A DNA stretch of 64,000 bases from Plantago ovata (lineage: Eukaryota; Streptophyta; Magnoliopsida; Lamiales; Plantaginaceae), in contig CM051456.1 in the NCBI GenBank assembly GCA_028274465.1, positions 46,560,870 through 46,624,869 of the forward strand, written 5' to 3'. Position numbers and translations under genes: made by a program. The first letter of the stretch is position 1. Each line of letters begins with the position of its first letter. Below are positions 23,740-33,367 of this stretch, piece after piece. The notes under the pieces were generated by a model that worked only from the letters and a program-made list of their open reading frames with translations, searched no databases and was not told where the DNA came from.

Positions 23740-24065
23740 AATAATCTCTCCTCGAGATAGTTCGCAAAGAAAAAGCGTCAGGAAGTCATTCCATTCCACC
23801 CTCGGAATTATCTCTCCTCGAGATAATTCGCAAAGAAAAAGCGGCAGGAAGTCATTCCATTTCACCCTCGGAATTATCTCTCCTCGAGATAATTCGAAAA
23901 GAAAAAGCGGCAGGAAGTCATTCCATTTCACCATCGGAATTATCTCTCCTCGAGATAATTCGCAAAGAAAAAGCGGCAGGAAGTCATTCCATTTCACTCT
24001 CAGAATTATCTCTCCTCGAGATAGTTCGCAAAGAAAAAGCGGCAGGAAGTCATTCCATTCCACCA
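23740..24065 (+). repeat. 66-bp tandem repeat, about five copies
   Basis: The anchor TTCG(C/A)AAAGAAAAAGCG recurs at about 23761, 23827, 23893, 23959 and 24025, an exact 66-bp period. Each unit holds the palindrome-like TCTCCTCGAGATA. Because 66 is a multiple of 3, long ORFs appear on both strands (171 and 148 codons); I treat these as repeat artefacts. The array lies between the antisense promoter and the F 3' LTR. Confidence 0.92.
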
Positions 24066-24293
24066 AGAAATACTTACCCGGATCCGATCTCTGCCCAGTA
24101 AACATACCTCTTTTAATAAGGTCCGAGCAACGTCCGCTCGCACCCTATAAAAAGGGGGGGGAGGGAGAGATAGGAGGAGGGAAAGATACCAAGGTGCGAA
24201 TACGAAAATCTTTTTTCGCCCACTACTAGTCGAGGCTCTGCTCGACCTCCACTTCAACATAGTTCCTCAACTATCTTCTACAAAGATACTTGG

Positions 24294-24309
24294 AAACTAG
24301 GGGGACATA
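24294..24309 (+). promoter_or_regulatory. Polypurine tract of F
   Basis: AAACTAGGGGGACATA stands immediately before the 3' LTR start TGTTAGTG. It is a short G-run tract, imperfect but in the required position. Confidence 0.65.
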
Positions 24310-25062
24310 TGTTAGTGTTGAAATATGTCCAGTCCGCATGTACGACCTGGAGCGGTCTAAGAGTGCGACAAAGCATCATAGGTCGTCCCTCAAGGGGCAC
24401 GACCACACCCAAGTATGTCACTAAGGTGTGGTCCGACCAACATAGGGTCCGACCATCACTGGGAGGACAACCCTCAAAATAAGCTCATCACAAGGACAAA
24501 GCTGCCAGTGAGCTCGAGGAGCATCTCTATGGCTCGAGGAGGTCCTTACGTCAAGGTAACGCTCCTTGAGAGAAACTGGGCAGGACACTACTCGCACCTT
24601 CTACGCACAAGGAAGGCTCGAGGACCCTAAGCGACCAGCCATGGTTGCTCCCTTGGGCCAAGGCCCATGGACCTCACTAATGGGCCTGGGCCGAGGAAGG
24701 CCTCAATCCTAGTCGTACACGTGTCGCGATCCTACATGACCTGACCATGAAAGCCCACAAGTATATAAAGGCTTCACTCACTCCTCAACAGTAAGCATTA
24801 ATACCTCTCAACCACCACATTTACTACTCGTACTAGGGAAGCCTCAGAACTCCCTACTCGTGAAGTCGTCACTCCGGTCTGATATCTTACAGACCGGGCA
24901 AGAGACACTAACCCCCCCCCCCTTCAGTATATTTCAGGTACGCGGAAGCTACAAGAAGGCTCACTACCTATCTTAGAGGAACACTACAAGAAGAAGAACT
25001 AGAATGACTTGGATTAGCGACTCATTGCGAACTTAGAAAGAAACACGAATTACCCTTCAACA
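24310..25062 (+). repeat. 3' LTR of F
   Basis: 753 bp, TGTTAGTG...TTCAACA, followed by TTAGA. It has a TATA box at 24762-24770. It is nearly identical to the 5' LTR except for a 16-bp local duplication near 24438 and the divergent stretch near its end (about 24912-25020). Confidence 0.95.
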
Positions 25063-25067
25063 TTAGA

Positions 25068-25817
25068 AATATAAGTGGGTCCCAAAATTGGGACCCACCT
25101 CCCGTAGGACAAGGCGCGCGCGCGCTGATGGATAATGGGAAGGAGTTCGACTCCTTCCTCTATTAGAAGTCCAAGGGATAAGTTAGATTTTCCTGATTGA
25201 GTTTTAATTTGATTGGGAATGAATCTAGACTTGATATTGGTTTCCTTGTGCGATAAGAATTAGATTCTTATTCCTTTACGAAGTCTAATTGCTTATGCTT
25301 TAGGCTTCTATAGACTACTATATATAGTGGACTATTAGAGAGTTTTGAACACACAGTTTTGAACACAGTTTCAGACATAGACTTTCACAGTTATACTACC
25401 CAGTTTTCTTAGAGAAAATAAAAAGCTCTCCCCTCCTCCCTTAGCCACCCACGCGCGCGCCACCTCACCGGAGGAATCGCCGCCCCGTCTTCTTGGTCAC
25501 ACAAAGAATATTCTAGCATTCTTCCGATAGGCTGTTCATCCGTGGATACCAAGGTTGAGGTTCTAGGAGCTGGAAACTAACTCTTATTGTCTTGCAAATA
25601 TAAGGAGCATTGTAGATATCTTCGACTTCGACGAAGGAGAAGATACACCGGAATATTACGAAGACTTGGAAGCTTCTTTGGAAGTAAGGTTAGTCTTCTA
25701 ATTGACGTGTTTATATATATATATACGACATATGCATAATCAATTAACCTGTATGTTAAGAAAATTTTGAAATTCCGCTGCGTAACCTAGGGGTAACTCT
25801 GACCGTATTTTCTTCCA
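25068..25817 (+). repeat. 5' LTR of A, second part
   Basis: It matches 44466-45218. It contains the palindrome with arms GTGGGTCCC and GGGACCCAC (25075-25098), a TATA-like CTATATATAG (about 25317-25326) and a GCGCGCGCGC run near 25116. It ends CTTCCA before the PBS. Confidence 0.95.
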
Positions 25818-25818
25818 G

Positions 25819-25830
25819 TGGTATCAGAGC
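25819..25830 (+). promoter_or_regulatory. Primer binding site of A (initiator Met tRNA)
   Basis: TGGTATCAGAGC, the standard plant copia PBS complementary to the 3' end of initiator methionine tRNA, one base after the 5' LTR. Confidence 0.93.
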
Positions 25831-27495
25831 GAGGTTAATTGATTACGTATATACGTATATATATTGTATGATTTTGTAGATATGTGGATGCAATTGATTC
25901 TATGATAAATTCGCTTTTCAAAAGTTTTGTTTTTATATAGATTTAGAATTTATATTTTTTCAAAGAAAAAAATATTAAAATATATATATATATTTTTCGG
26001 ACCGGGCAGCTTGCGCGACGTAGGCGGCTGCCGGCCGCCGCCTGCGCGCGCCTGCGTGCCGCAGGCGCCCGGGACGCCTGCGGCACCGCAGGCACCGTGC
26101 CCGCGCTGGGCGCCCGTGTACCGCGGGCAGCCTGCGGACGCAGGCGCCCGGCGCCTGGGGCATCGGGCGCCTGCACCCGAGGCACCGGTGCCCGCGTGCC
26201 GCGGGCGCCGGTCGCCCGGAACCGCGGCGCCGGTACCCGCGTGCCGCGGGCAACGGGGGGACGACCGTCCCACGTTTAAAAAAAAAAAAAAATTATATAT
26301 ATTTTCGGGTTGGACCCAAAATCGAATTTTTGAAGTTTTGAGGATTGAATTTTATATTTGGAATATAAATATGATTTAATTTGTAATTGTTTTAAACTAG
26401 AGGGGTTAAATTTAATTAGTATAAACTTAAAGGGCTTATTTGTAATTTATCAATTTATTGTTTATTGCAAATTAGTCCTTCTACTTTTGAATTTTAGATT
26501 TAATACCTCCAAGGTTTTTAAAATTACAATTAAGTCCTTCGGGTTTTCAAAAATTGCTACTTGGTCAATAGAATTTTCGATTATTCAATGTAGTCCAAAT
26601 TTTCAATTATTTCATAGAGATTATAAGTATGGGATTATAATTTTCATAATGAAATTATGAAGTCTTTTGTCATCCACATAGGCTACTACTTGTTTCATAT
26701 GCTCTATTTGCTATTGTTTGACAATGCATGTTTAAATACCATATTTTTACATTCCGTTCGACCGCTATGCATGCGAGGGTAGGCGGCATCCTCTTATATG
26801 TCGTATCGCATATTTTCGTATGGGTAGGCGGCACCCATTATGTGCTTGACCGTGTTTAGAACTAGAATGGATAGGGCATCCATTACGTGTAGACCGTTCA
26901 TGCATGATGGGTAGGCGGCGCCCTTATTTGTTTGTAAATGACTGATAACAACCCTCAAGCTACAAGCCCCAACCAATATAAGTACAGAAATATATATATG
27001 TATATATTTGTGAGATGCTTTCCATAGGGTGCTTTAATTCTGAACTTTCATTGCGTTTTCTTGTATTGGCGATCTCGTCTTACAGAGTCGCAGTAATCGT
27101 CGGATTAGAGTAAGCCTATGGTTATGACTTACTGCATATTGTATCTAGCGACCTCGATAGGTACAATATGTAGGGCATCGTGTTAAATTAGATTTAACAA
27201 CCAAGAGTTGCGTGACGCAATTGGATAGTATTACTAGTCCTACCGGTCATATTATGCTATGCGACCAGCCCCCGTTGGAGTATGGCATAGTATGGATTTG
27301 GATCTTGGCCACTATGGTAACTTGTTGGACATTACCCGTATGTTTGTTGTGGGGGCAAGCATATGTGAAAATAGTGGGAGCTAAACAGCTAAAGGACCTT
27401 GTTGTTTAGTTATGTTGACTGTGTATTTAGAATTGATATTTCAATAGTTGATTTATTGTTTTCGTTCTATATTATTTCTCCTTAGGATATTAGAT
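25831..27495 (+). other. Long leader of A with a GC-rich palindrome array
   Basis: A 1.7-kb untranslated leader between PBS and gag. At about 26005-26265 it turns abruptly from AT-rich (TATATATATAT near 25980) to very GC-rich, with at least six short palindromes such as GCCTGCG-TGC-CGCAGGC (26050-26066) and GCCCGCG-TGC-CGCGGGC (26190-26206). Open frames on both strands there are compositional. At 26770-26935 a loose repeat of GGGTAGGCGGC(A/G)CC occurs three times. The rest is AT-rich with no features I can name. Confidence 0.7.
26038..26262 (+). repeat. GC-rich palindrome array in the A leader
   Basis: Palindromes at about 26050-26066, 26076-26093, 26111-26127, 26130-26145, 26190-26206 and 26235-26251. 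Most have 7-base arms with a 2-4 base spacer and the core GCG-NNN-CGC (often CGTGCCG). A-runs and AT-rich DNA flank the block sharply at 26278. Confidence 0.82.
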
Positions 27496-28058
27496 ATGGC
27501 GAGTATCTCGCTCCGTGCTGTCTTGGAGAAGCAAATTTTAACCGGACCAAACTTCCTAGATTGGATCAGGAATATACGTTTGGTGCTGAGGTACGAAAAG
27601 ATTGAGTACGTCTTGGACGAGGTCATTCCCGTGTGCCCCGAAAATCAGACTGCCGATCAGGTTGCTGCTTGGAATCAAGCCAACAAGGCAAGTTCTGATA
27701 AGCATCTTGAGGATGCTAGATCCGCGCAGTGTATTATGCTGGCGGCAATGAACAATGAGCTGCAGAGGCAACATGAAAGCATGTTGCCGTATGAGATGTT
27801 AAAACATCTTGAGTCGCTCTTTAAGACGACAACTAGAAGTGTTGAATTTGATTTGATCAAAGACATACACAGATGCAAGCTCAGTGAAGGAGGGAACATG
27901 TCTGAGCATGTTCTCAAAATGATTGGTCTCTTTGAAAAGCTTGCTGATGCCGACGTTAAGCTAGAGAACAAGATCATGGTGATCTTTGTCCTTCAATCAT
28001 TGCCGAGTTCGTATTCGCAATTCATCATTAATTCCACGATGAATGCGAAGGACGTAAC
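27496..28058 (+). pseudogene. gag: A gag, N-terminal part, cut by G
   Basis: It starts MASISLRAVLEKQILTGPNF, the conserved N-terminus of copia gag, with FLDWIRNIRLVLRYEKIEYV and MLPYEMLKHLESLFKTTTR (UBN2/Retrotran_gag type). It stays open to 28058, where G is inserted. The GTAAC duplication at 28054-28058 and 34771-34775 shows the frame continues at 34776. The codons apparently following 28058 belong to the G LTR. Confidence 0.9.
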
Positions 28059-29462
28059 TGATGAACGTATTTTTGACACGTTTATCTTGTCTTTTTTACC
28101 TTCTTTTGTTGTCTTTTTGCTTAGTTTTTTGGGTAGTTTTGTAGAATAGTGTCACGTTTTGTGTTTTCTGCATTTTCAGGCACTTAGGAACGAAATGGCG
28201 TTTTTGGAGCTAAAAACGAGCTTTTTTGATAGAAAATGGCCCCGTTGAAGTTTCTTGATCTCCACGGCTTGTTCGTGAGTGCTTGAGCATCAATAAGCAT
28301 TGAGAAGGATGAGTCCAAGGCACCCGAGGGCCGTACGAGGGCAAAAAGATTGAGTTGGAAGACAAAAATCTGCCCAAGAGCCAAGCTAAGCGCCTGGAAT
28401 AGTGAAGCGCTCCGCTTCATTTTCCAGTAGTTTTGGCCCAGCAGCCAAGCGAAGCGCTTGGAGGGACCAAGCGCTTCGCTTGCCAAGCGCTCCGCTTTGC
28501 CTCTCCAAGCGGTCCGCTTGGCAGCGGTTACGTTTTCGGATTTTCTTTCTTAAATCTGATTTTCAGTTACTTTTTCCATACTTTTGAACATTGGCTTCGT
28601 TTTGGCAGAGCGGCTAAGCCCCAAAACTCAGAGAAAACTCAGATTACATTGTATTTTAGATTGGATTAAAGGTTTTGGCATAGGATTGCATCCATTGTTT
28701 TATCTATGGAGAGGTTTTCATCAATACCCACCGATTAGTGACAGCTTGGTGGTAACATTGTATCATTATCTCTTGTCTAGTAGTTTGATTTGATGTATTC
28801 TATTTACAATTCATATGGTTTGATGTCTATGTTGATGAATATGAGTAGCTAAATCCTTTGTGTTGGTGGTAGAATGTAGAATTATGCATGTTATGGATTA
28901 TGCTTATGCTTACATGAGGTTGTGAGTCAATCTGGCTGCAAATTACTTCATATGATTCGTAGTTGCCTATAAAATATATTCGAATAGAGTATGTGACAAA
29001 CTCGTTGGTCAATGAAAGCTATAGGATTGTGTGTCAGTGATTTGCAGCATGCTAGATAAATGGTGTTAGTGACAAACACCTCTAAATTATTGATAGTGGC
29101 CTTTGATGATGTGTGTCTTGAAAGTTACCTAGACAAGTTGCTTAGCAAACTTAGTTGAAGGTTTTACGCACTGAACTTGTGAGCATATTAGTAATCCATG
29201 CATGTGTATTCGATTTCTACCACCGACCGTTTTTCAAACTTTTTTACAAAAACTCTTGATTTCTCACATCCTTTGTTCAAACATCTTTCTCAAAAATCAT
29301 CATCTAGTTGACTGAAATTAGCTAGCAAAAACCTTGATCAAAGCCACGTTAGGTCCCGAGAGAACCACACTCGGGGACAACTTGCCATTGCACTCTGTTT
29401 GTGTAGTGAAAGGTGTTCTTTGGCTTTTAAACAAATTTAATTGGTGAAAAACGACATCATCA
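28059..29462 (+). repeat. 5' LTR of G
   Basis: TGATGAACG...GACATCATCA. It carries five palindromes of the type AAGCG-NNN-CGCTT (28404-28521). I found no convincing TATA box. It is collinear with 33368-34770. Confidence 0.95.
28404..28521 (+). repeat. AAGCG-NNN-CGCTT palindrome array in the G 5' LTR
   Basis: Five copies lie in about 120 bp: near 28404-28418, 28445-28461, 28467-28483, 28484-28499 and 28505-28521. The spacer varies (CTC, AAG, CTT, GTC) while the arms stay CCAAGCG/CGCTTGG. The same array is in the 3' LTR (about 33713-33830). Further copies of the same palindrome lie in the 3' leader at 31573-31720. Confidence 0.9.
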
Positions 29463-29465
29463 ATT

Positions 29466-29483
29466 TGGCGCCGCTGCCGGGGA
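29466..29483 (+). promoter_or_regulatory. Primer binding site of G
   Basis: TGGCGCCGCTGCCGGGGA starts three bases after the LTR. It matches the Athila-type PBS (complement of plant tRNA-Asp) at all but one position. Confidence 0.85.
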
Positions 29484-29658
29484 CTTAACTCCTTTGGTTG
29501 GTGTTTTTGTTTTGGTTTTTCAGCCAACATCACTTTCTCACCCCATTTCTTTCCCCCTATTTCTTTGTGCTTAATTCTATGTGTTCTGGTTTTTGTTTCA
29601 CTAACGGGAACTAATCCTTGTATGAATGTTGTGTTGATTGCACTAGATTTCAGGCGAG

Positions 29659-30797
29659 ATGGCTGAGCAACCACTGAAGTTACTCTCAAAAGTTACGGTT
29701 GGGCCTAGTGGTCCAGCTATTGTTCTCAATGATGCAACGAGGAATCTGTAGCTTAAAGGACACGTGTTCCAGCAATTACCCAAGTTCTATGGCATGGACA
29801 ATGAGGACGTCATTGGGTATTTGAATGACTTAGAGAATTTCGTGCTCTACTTGCCTAGACCGGATGATGGAATTACTGATGAAGGTTTTCGCTATGGGAG
29901 TTGGGGATAGAGCGAAGGCTTGGTTGAGATCCTTAGAAGCTGGATCTTTGACCACATGGGCTCGAGTGTTTGAAAAATTTATGGATCGGTATTATCCCGC
30001 TTCCAAGACTATGGTTATGAAGAGACAAATCAACACTTTTGAGCAGAAGTATGATGAAGCTTTCCATGAGGCTTATGATCGGTTTAAGGGGTTGCAATAT
30101 CGGTGCCCACATCACGGCTTCGATGGAGGTCAGCTCATTCCAATTCTTCTATAATGGTTTGCATCCTGGTGTTCAAGCACAAGTGGATAGCATTTGTGGA
30201 GGAAGCATGGGAGAGTTGTTTCCGAGTCAAGCTCAAGCTAAGTTGGATATAATGTACCGGAATTCGCAGAACCGGAATATAAGAGCCAAGATTCATTCAA
30301 AAGAACCTAGAGAAGAACCCATAGCGGCTTTTGAAGAGAAAGTGGGTCGTGGTGATGACTATGAGCAAGGATTCGCCAGTCAACGTCAACATGCTGAGGT
30401 AAACTATGGGGTACCCGGATATGCTCCATCCTCTTTGGTCGCCATGGTGCAAAGCTTGGTAGAAAAGACCGACAAGTTTATGCAATCTTATTACAAGAAT
30501 CAGGCTATGAACGAGATGCGGTTTGAGAACTTGGAGGCTAGTACTTCTTCTCTTAAGAGGAAGTTGCAAGAGCTCATTGATAGAGGAGCTAGTCCTGAGC
30601 AAGAGAAACTTTTGGGTAATACCGAGAGAGCTATGGCCATCACGGTGGTGACTAATATTCCAATTGAGATCACGGTCACAAGAGAAGGAGCACGAGTAGA
30701 GGTTCCACGTAGCAAGAAAATCTCTGAGCCTTGCGTTGCTAACGAGGAGCCTAAGCCCTCTATGGTTGAGGAAGAAGCTTCACATATTGAAGAATAA
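29659..30797 (+). pseudogene. gag: G gag (broken)
   Basis: It starts MAEQPLKLLSKV at 29659. The gag core is recognisable: FYGMDNEDVIGYLNDLENF, then in a shifted frame RAKAWLRSLEAGSLTTWARV, FEKFMDRYYPASKT and EAYDRFKGLQYRCPHHGF, then in a third frame QFFYNGLHPGVQAQVDSICG. A TAG at 29749 and at least two frameshifts (near 29865 and 30120) break it. The C-terminal half is charged, with no zinc knuckle seen, as is usual for Athila. Gag would form particles, but this copy could not make the full protein. Confidence 0.85.
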
Positions 30798-31315
30798 GCT
30801 CATCGTCTGAGGATGAGATGGTGGAAGTACCCGCACTTGAGAGCTTCGATGTGGAAATCGGTCTTGGCACGAAGGATGGTATATTGGCTACATTGGACAC
30901 AGAAGATGGAGTCAATGTCTTGCCGATGAATGTGTATGAAGAATCCCGGTTGACTGGTTTGAAGCCTATGAAAGCTATGGTATAACTTGTTGATGGGTCT
31001 ATGAGGAGACCTTTGGGAGTTCTCGGAGACTTGGTTATTAGAGTTGCCGGTGTTGAGGTGAAGACGAGCTTCATAGTTATGCCGACTTCAGAAGCCAATC
31101 TTAAGGATGTGGTCCTTTTGGGAAGAGCCTTCATCAATAAGGTGCACATGGTGATTGACATGTACCGTCGTACATGTAGTTTTGAGGTAGATGGCAAGGA
31201 CACATGTTGCGAGCCATTGTTAATTCATGTGTTGAGAAGACTTGCACTAACAAACTTATATGATACTTTGGTCCTCTATTCCTTCGTTCAAATGTGCAGG
31301 GATTTCACCGATTAA
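30798..31315 (+). pseudogene. G protease remnant
   Basis: LVDGSMRRPLGVLGDLVIRV, VKTSFIVMPTSEANLKDVVL and LGRAFINKVHMVIDM match the C-terminal half of Athila proteases. Upstream, where relatives have a DLGAS catalytic motif, this copy reads LDTEDGVNVLP, so the active site is not recognisable. A stop near 30984 splits the domain. The reading frame ends at 31315 and no RT follows. Confidence 0.72.
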
Positions 31316-31572
31316 AGAGGGCATTGATGGGGAAGTCTAGTACCCAATATGAATTCAACCCCAACTGAGCCTTGAAGAGTCGAGCCAACGACGTGTAAAC
31401 AAAGGCGCTTCTCGGGAGGCAACCCGAGGTGGTAAGTGTTTTGCATTTAGTTAGCTTTCTTTGTGTTTGTAGTTGTGGCCTGTGTGCCTTTTGTCGTGAT
31501 TCGTTTAGTCTAGTGTTTGTCTTGGTGCCTTAGGTGATTAAGATAGGAAAAAACATCGAAAATCTGGAAACA

Positions 31573-31720
31573 GAGCCAAGCGAAGCGCTTGGAAGGGCCA
31601 AGCGGTCCGCTTGAATCTTCAGTAAATCAAAAAGTTTACTGGAATTTCAAGCGGAGCGCCTGGAGCCTTCCAAGCGCTCCGCTTGACAAGCGGACCGCTT
31701 GGCGGAAGCCAAGCGGTCTA
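31573..31720 (+). repeat. Palindrome array in the G 3' leader
   Basis: About six copies of CAAGCG-NNN-CGCTTG with spacers AAG, GTC, GAG, CTC, GAC and one decayed. These are the same palindromes as in the LTR but at a second, internal site. H has the equivalent array at 37010-37157 on the minus strand. Confidence 0.88.
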
Positions 31721-31893
31721 CCTGGACCCTGTACCCAGATTTTCCTCGTTTTTTCCATTCTTCTCACCTTTGCGCACCCGTTTTCACTTGTTTCTTGAGT
31801 CTTTTCAGGTACTACTCTTCTATAGGAGTTGGACACGAACCTTATTCAGGGAAGTGTACTCTCAATCCAATTTTTTCTTTCTAAATCAACTTC

Positions 31894-31934
31894 TTTGCTC
31901 GAGGACGAGCAAAAGTTTAGGTTTGGGGAGGGGT
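31894..31934 (+). repeat. Second PPT-like module inside G
   Basis: TTGCTCGAGGACGAGCAA followed by GGTTTGGGGAGGGG repeats the module at the true PPT (33331-33366: TTGCTTGAGGACAAGCAA, then GGTTTGGGGAGA). No LTR follows here. H has the same copy on the minus strand (about 36790-36830). Confidence 0.8.
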
Positions 31935-32413
31935 TATTGGATTTTCAGTACTATGTGCTCTTTTAGTTCGTGTGTACCTGTTGTTAGCTCAATTCTCGTG
32001 ATTTGTTGTTTTTTTTTTTTTAAATTTTTGCATGCATATCATCCTTAGATTAGTTGTTGCACGTTGTTGTGTGTGGAGTTTATTGCCAAGTCTTTTGAAC
32101 TTTTTTATTGAGTAGACTAAGTGTTTATGACCATTGATCATATGTTGCATCACTTTGCAAGTAGTTTGAGGCTTGTCTCGCTTGGTTTGTCACATTCGCA
32201 TGTGCACTAGTTAAGTTTAGTAGTCTCGACATCACCTTGAGTGGTGTTTCTTCTGCTGCGGTTCACGATGGCCTTATGAAATGATGCACGTTTGAGTCTA
32301 TGGTTGTAACCCGTGTGATTATGTACGTAAGAGGCGACAAGTTCTTCACCTCGATTAGAGATTGCCAAATGCCTAGGAAGGAGGTAGTGTGAGGTGTGTG
32401 ATTCCTTGTAGTA

Positions 32414-32625
32414 GACCTATTCTATCGAATAGGTTTGGGGAGGGGGTTGCTTCGTTATACTTGTCTTTCGTCTTCGAGTCGTTGTAAAGTTTTCTTTTTC
32501 TTTTTCTTTTTTGTTTTGTGTCCCAACCTATTCTTTCGAATAGGTTTGGGGAGGTGTCTTTGTAAAAGAGTCTTTCCTTTTTCTTTTCCGTCTTTGTGCT
32601 CAAACCTATTCTTTCGAATAGGTTT
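32414..32625 (+). repeat. Three AACCTATTC palindromes in G
   Basis: Copies at 32414-32436, 32525-32547 and 32603-32625, each followed by GGGGAGG. They are the same palindrome as in K, although K and G have different LTR sequences. Confidence 0.85.
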
Positions 32626-33354
32626 GGGGAGGTGTTTTTGACACTTAGTACAGAAAGAGAAAAAGAAAAGAAGAAGAAAAGAAAAAGAAATATAAAAAAA
32701 AGAGAAAAGAAAAAGAAAAAAAAAAAAGGGGAATAAAGAATAAGACCCAAAAAGCAAAAGAAGGGTCGTTGCAAGCCAAAAAGCAGTCTAGTAAAGTGTC
32801 AAGTGTCATGTAAATATTTGTTATTGTGAAGTTAATCGAGTTGTAAATTCTATCTTTTGCTTCGTGTCGCCTTTGTCCAAGGCCTGTTCTTGACCACCCT
32901 CGTCTTGCTATTCAAGAAGTGGTTGAAGGACACTCATTCGTTGAGAGTCTGGGTAGAATAGGGGAGTGTTATCTTTCTAGGGAACCCTCCTTCGTTTGAT
33001 GAGAGCCAGTATTGGTTCGCCCTCTCTTGAGGAAAAGTCTCGCTTGGTGAACAGTAGTAAGCCCTCGGTTTCATAGGCACGGGGCAATTTTAGTATGATA
33101 ATATGCATCATTGTGTCGTCATTGACCAGGTCCAGGTAGAGGATGTTACGAGAGACTCCTTTGTTTAACAAAGTGCACATGTGAATGTGTATATTCGCAA
33201 TCGAGGTATTCTTCAACCTACTTGCATGTCATGATCATATGGTCTTGTTCATAAGCATTTGGTAGATTCGATAGATTAGTTCATCTTACTTGGCATTTGA
33301 CTCACTTTTGTGTTGCATTTAGATTAGTTGTTGCTTGAGGACAAGCAAGGGTTT

Positions 33355-33367
33355 GGTTTGGGGAGAT
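33355..33367 (+). promoter_or_regulatory. Polypurine tract of G
   Basis: GGTTTGGGGAGAT just before the 3' LTR start TGATGAACG. It is preceded by the inverted TTGCTTGAGGACAAGCAA (33331-33348). Confidence 0.85.

Larger units (their letters stand above)
11296..25062 (+). mobile_element. Element F: Tat-like Ty3/gypsy retrotransposon with an antisense gene
   Basis: The 13.8-kb element starts TGTTAATG and ends TTCAACA, flanked by TTAGA (11291-11295, 25063-25067). It has LTRs of 723 and 753 bp, a PBS at 12021, gag, protease, RT, RNase H, a second RNase H and integrase on the plus strand. A 3-exon gene lies on the opposite strand (22628-19293), followed towards the 3' LTR by a 66-bp tandem repeat and a PPT. 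The second RNase H between the first one and integrase, and the PBS type TGGCGCCGTCTGTG, point to the Tat lineage (Grande/Retand/Ogre relatives). Confidence 0.95.
31316..33354 (+). other. G 3' leader: post-pol region with palindromes and a second PPT-like module
   Basis: About 2 kb without coding sequence. In order it holds the GCGCTTCTCGGGAGGCAACC motif (31408), a palindrome array of CAAGCG-NNN-CGCTTG type (31573-31720), a PPT-like module (31894-31934), three AACCTATTC palindromes (32414, 32525, 32603), a purine run (32650-32765) and the true PPT module. K shares the second half of this layout. Confidence 0.8.

Noticed and set aside
23740..24065. Possible CRISPR array
   Set aside because: Units are contiguous 66-bp tandem repeats without variable spacers, in plant retroelement DNA.
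23659..24229. 171- and 148-codon ORFs over the 66-bp repeats
   Set aside because: The period is a multiple of three, so frames stay open on both strands; no start context or domain.
25927..26379. Long ORFs on both strands through the GC-rich leader of A
   Set aside because: Open in several frames at once because stop codons are rare in GC-rich palindromic DNA; no domain.
28184..28486. Minus-strand 100-codon ORF repeated at 33493-33795
   Set aside because: It is duplicated because it lies in both LTRs of G; no start context, no domain, and it overlaps the palindrome array.
28404..28521. Palindromes read as bacterial terminators or attachment sites
   Set aside because: The context is a plant LTR; no T-run follows and no integrase or site-specific recombination partner is present.
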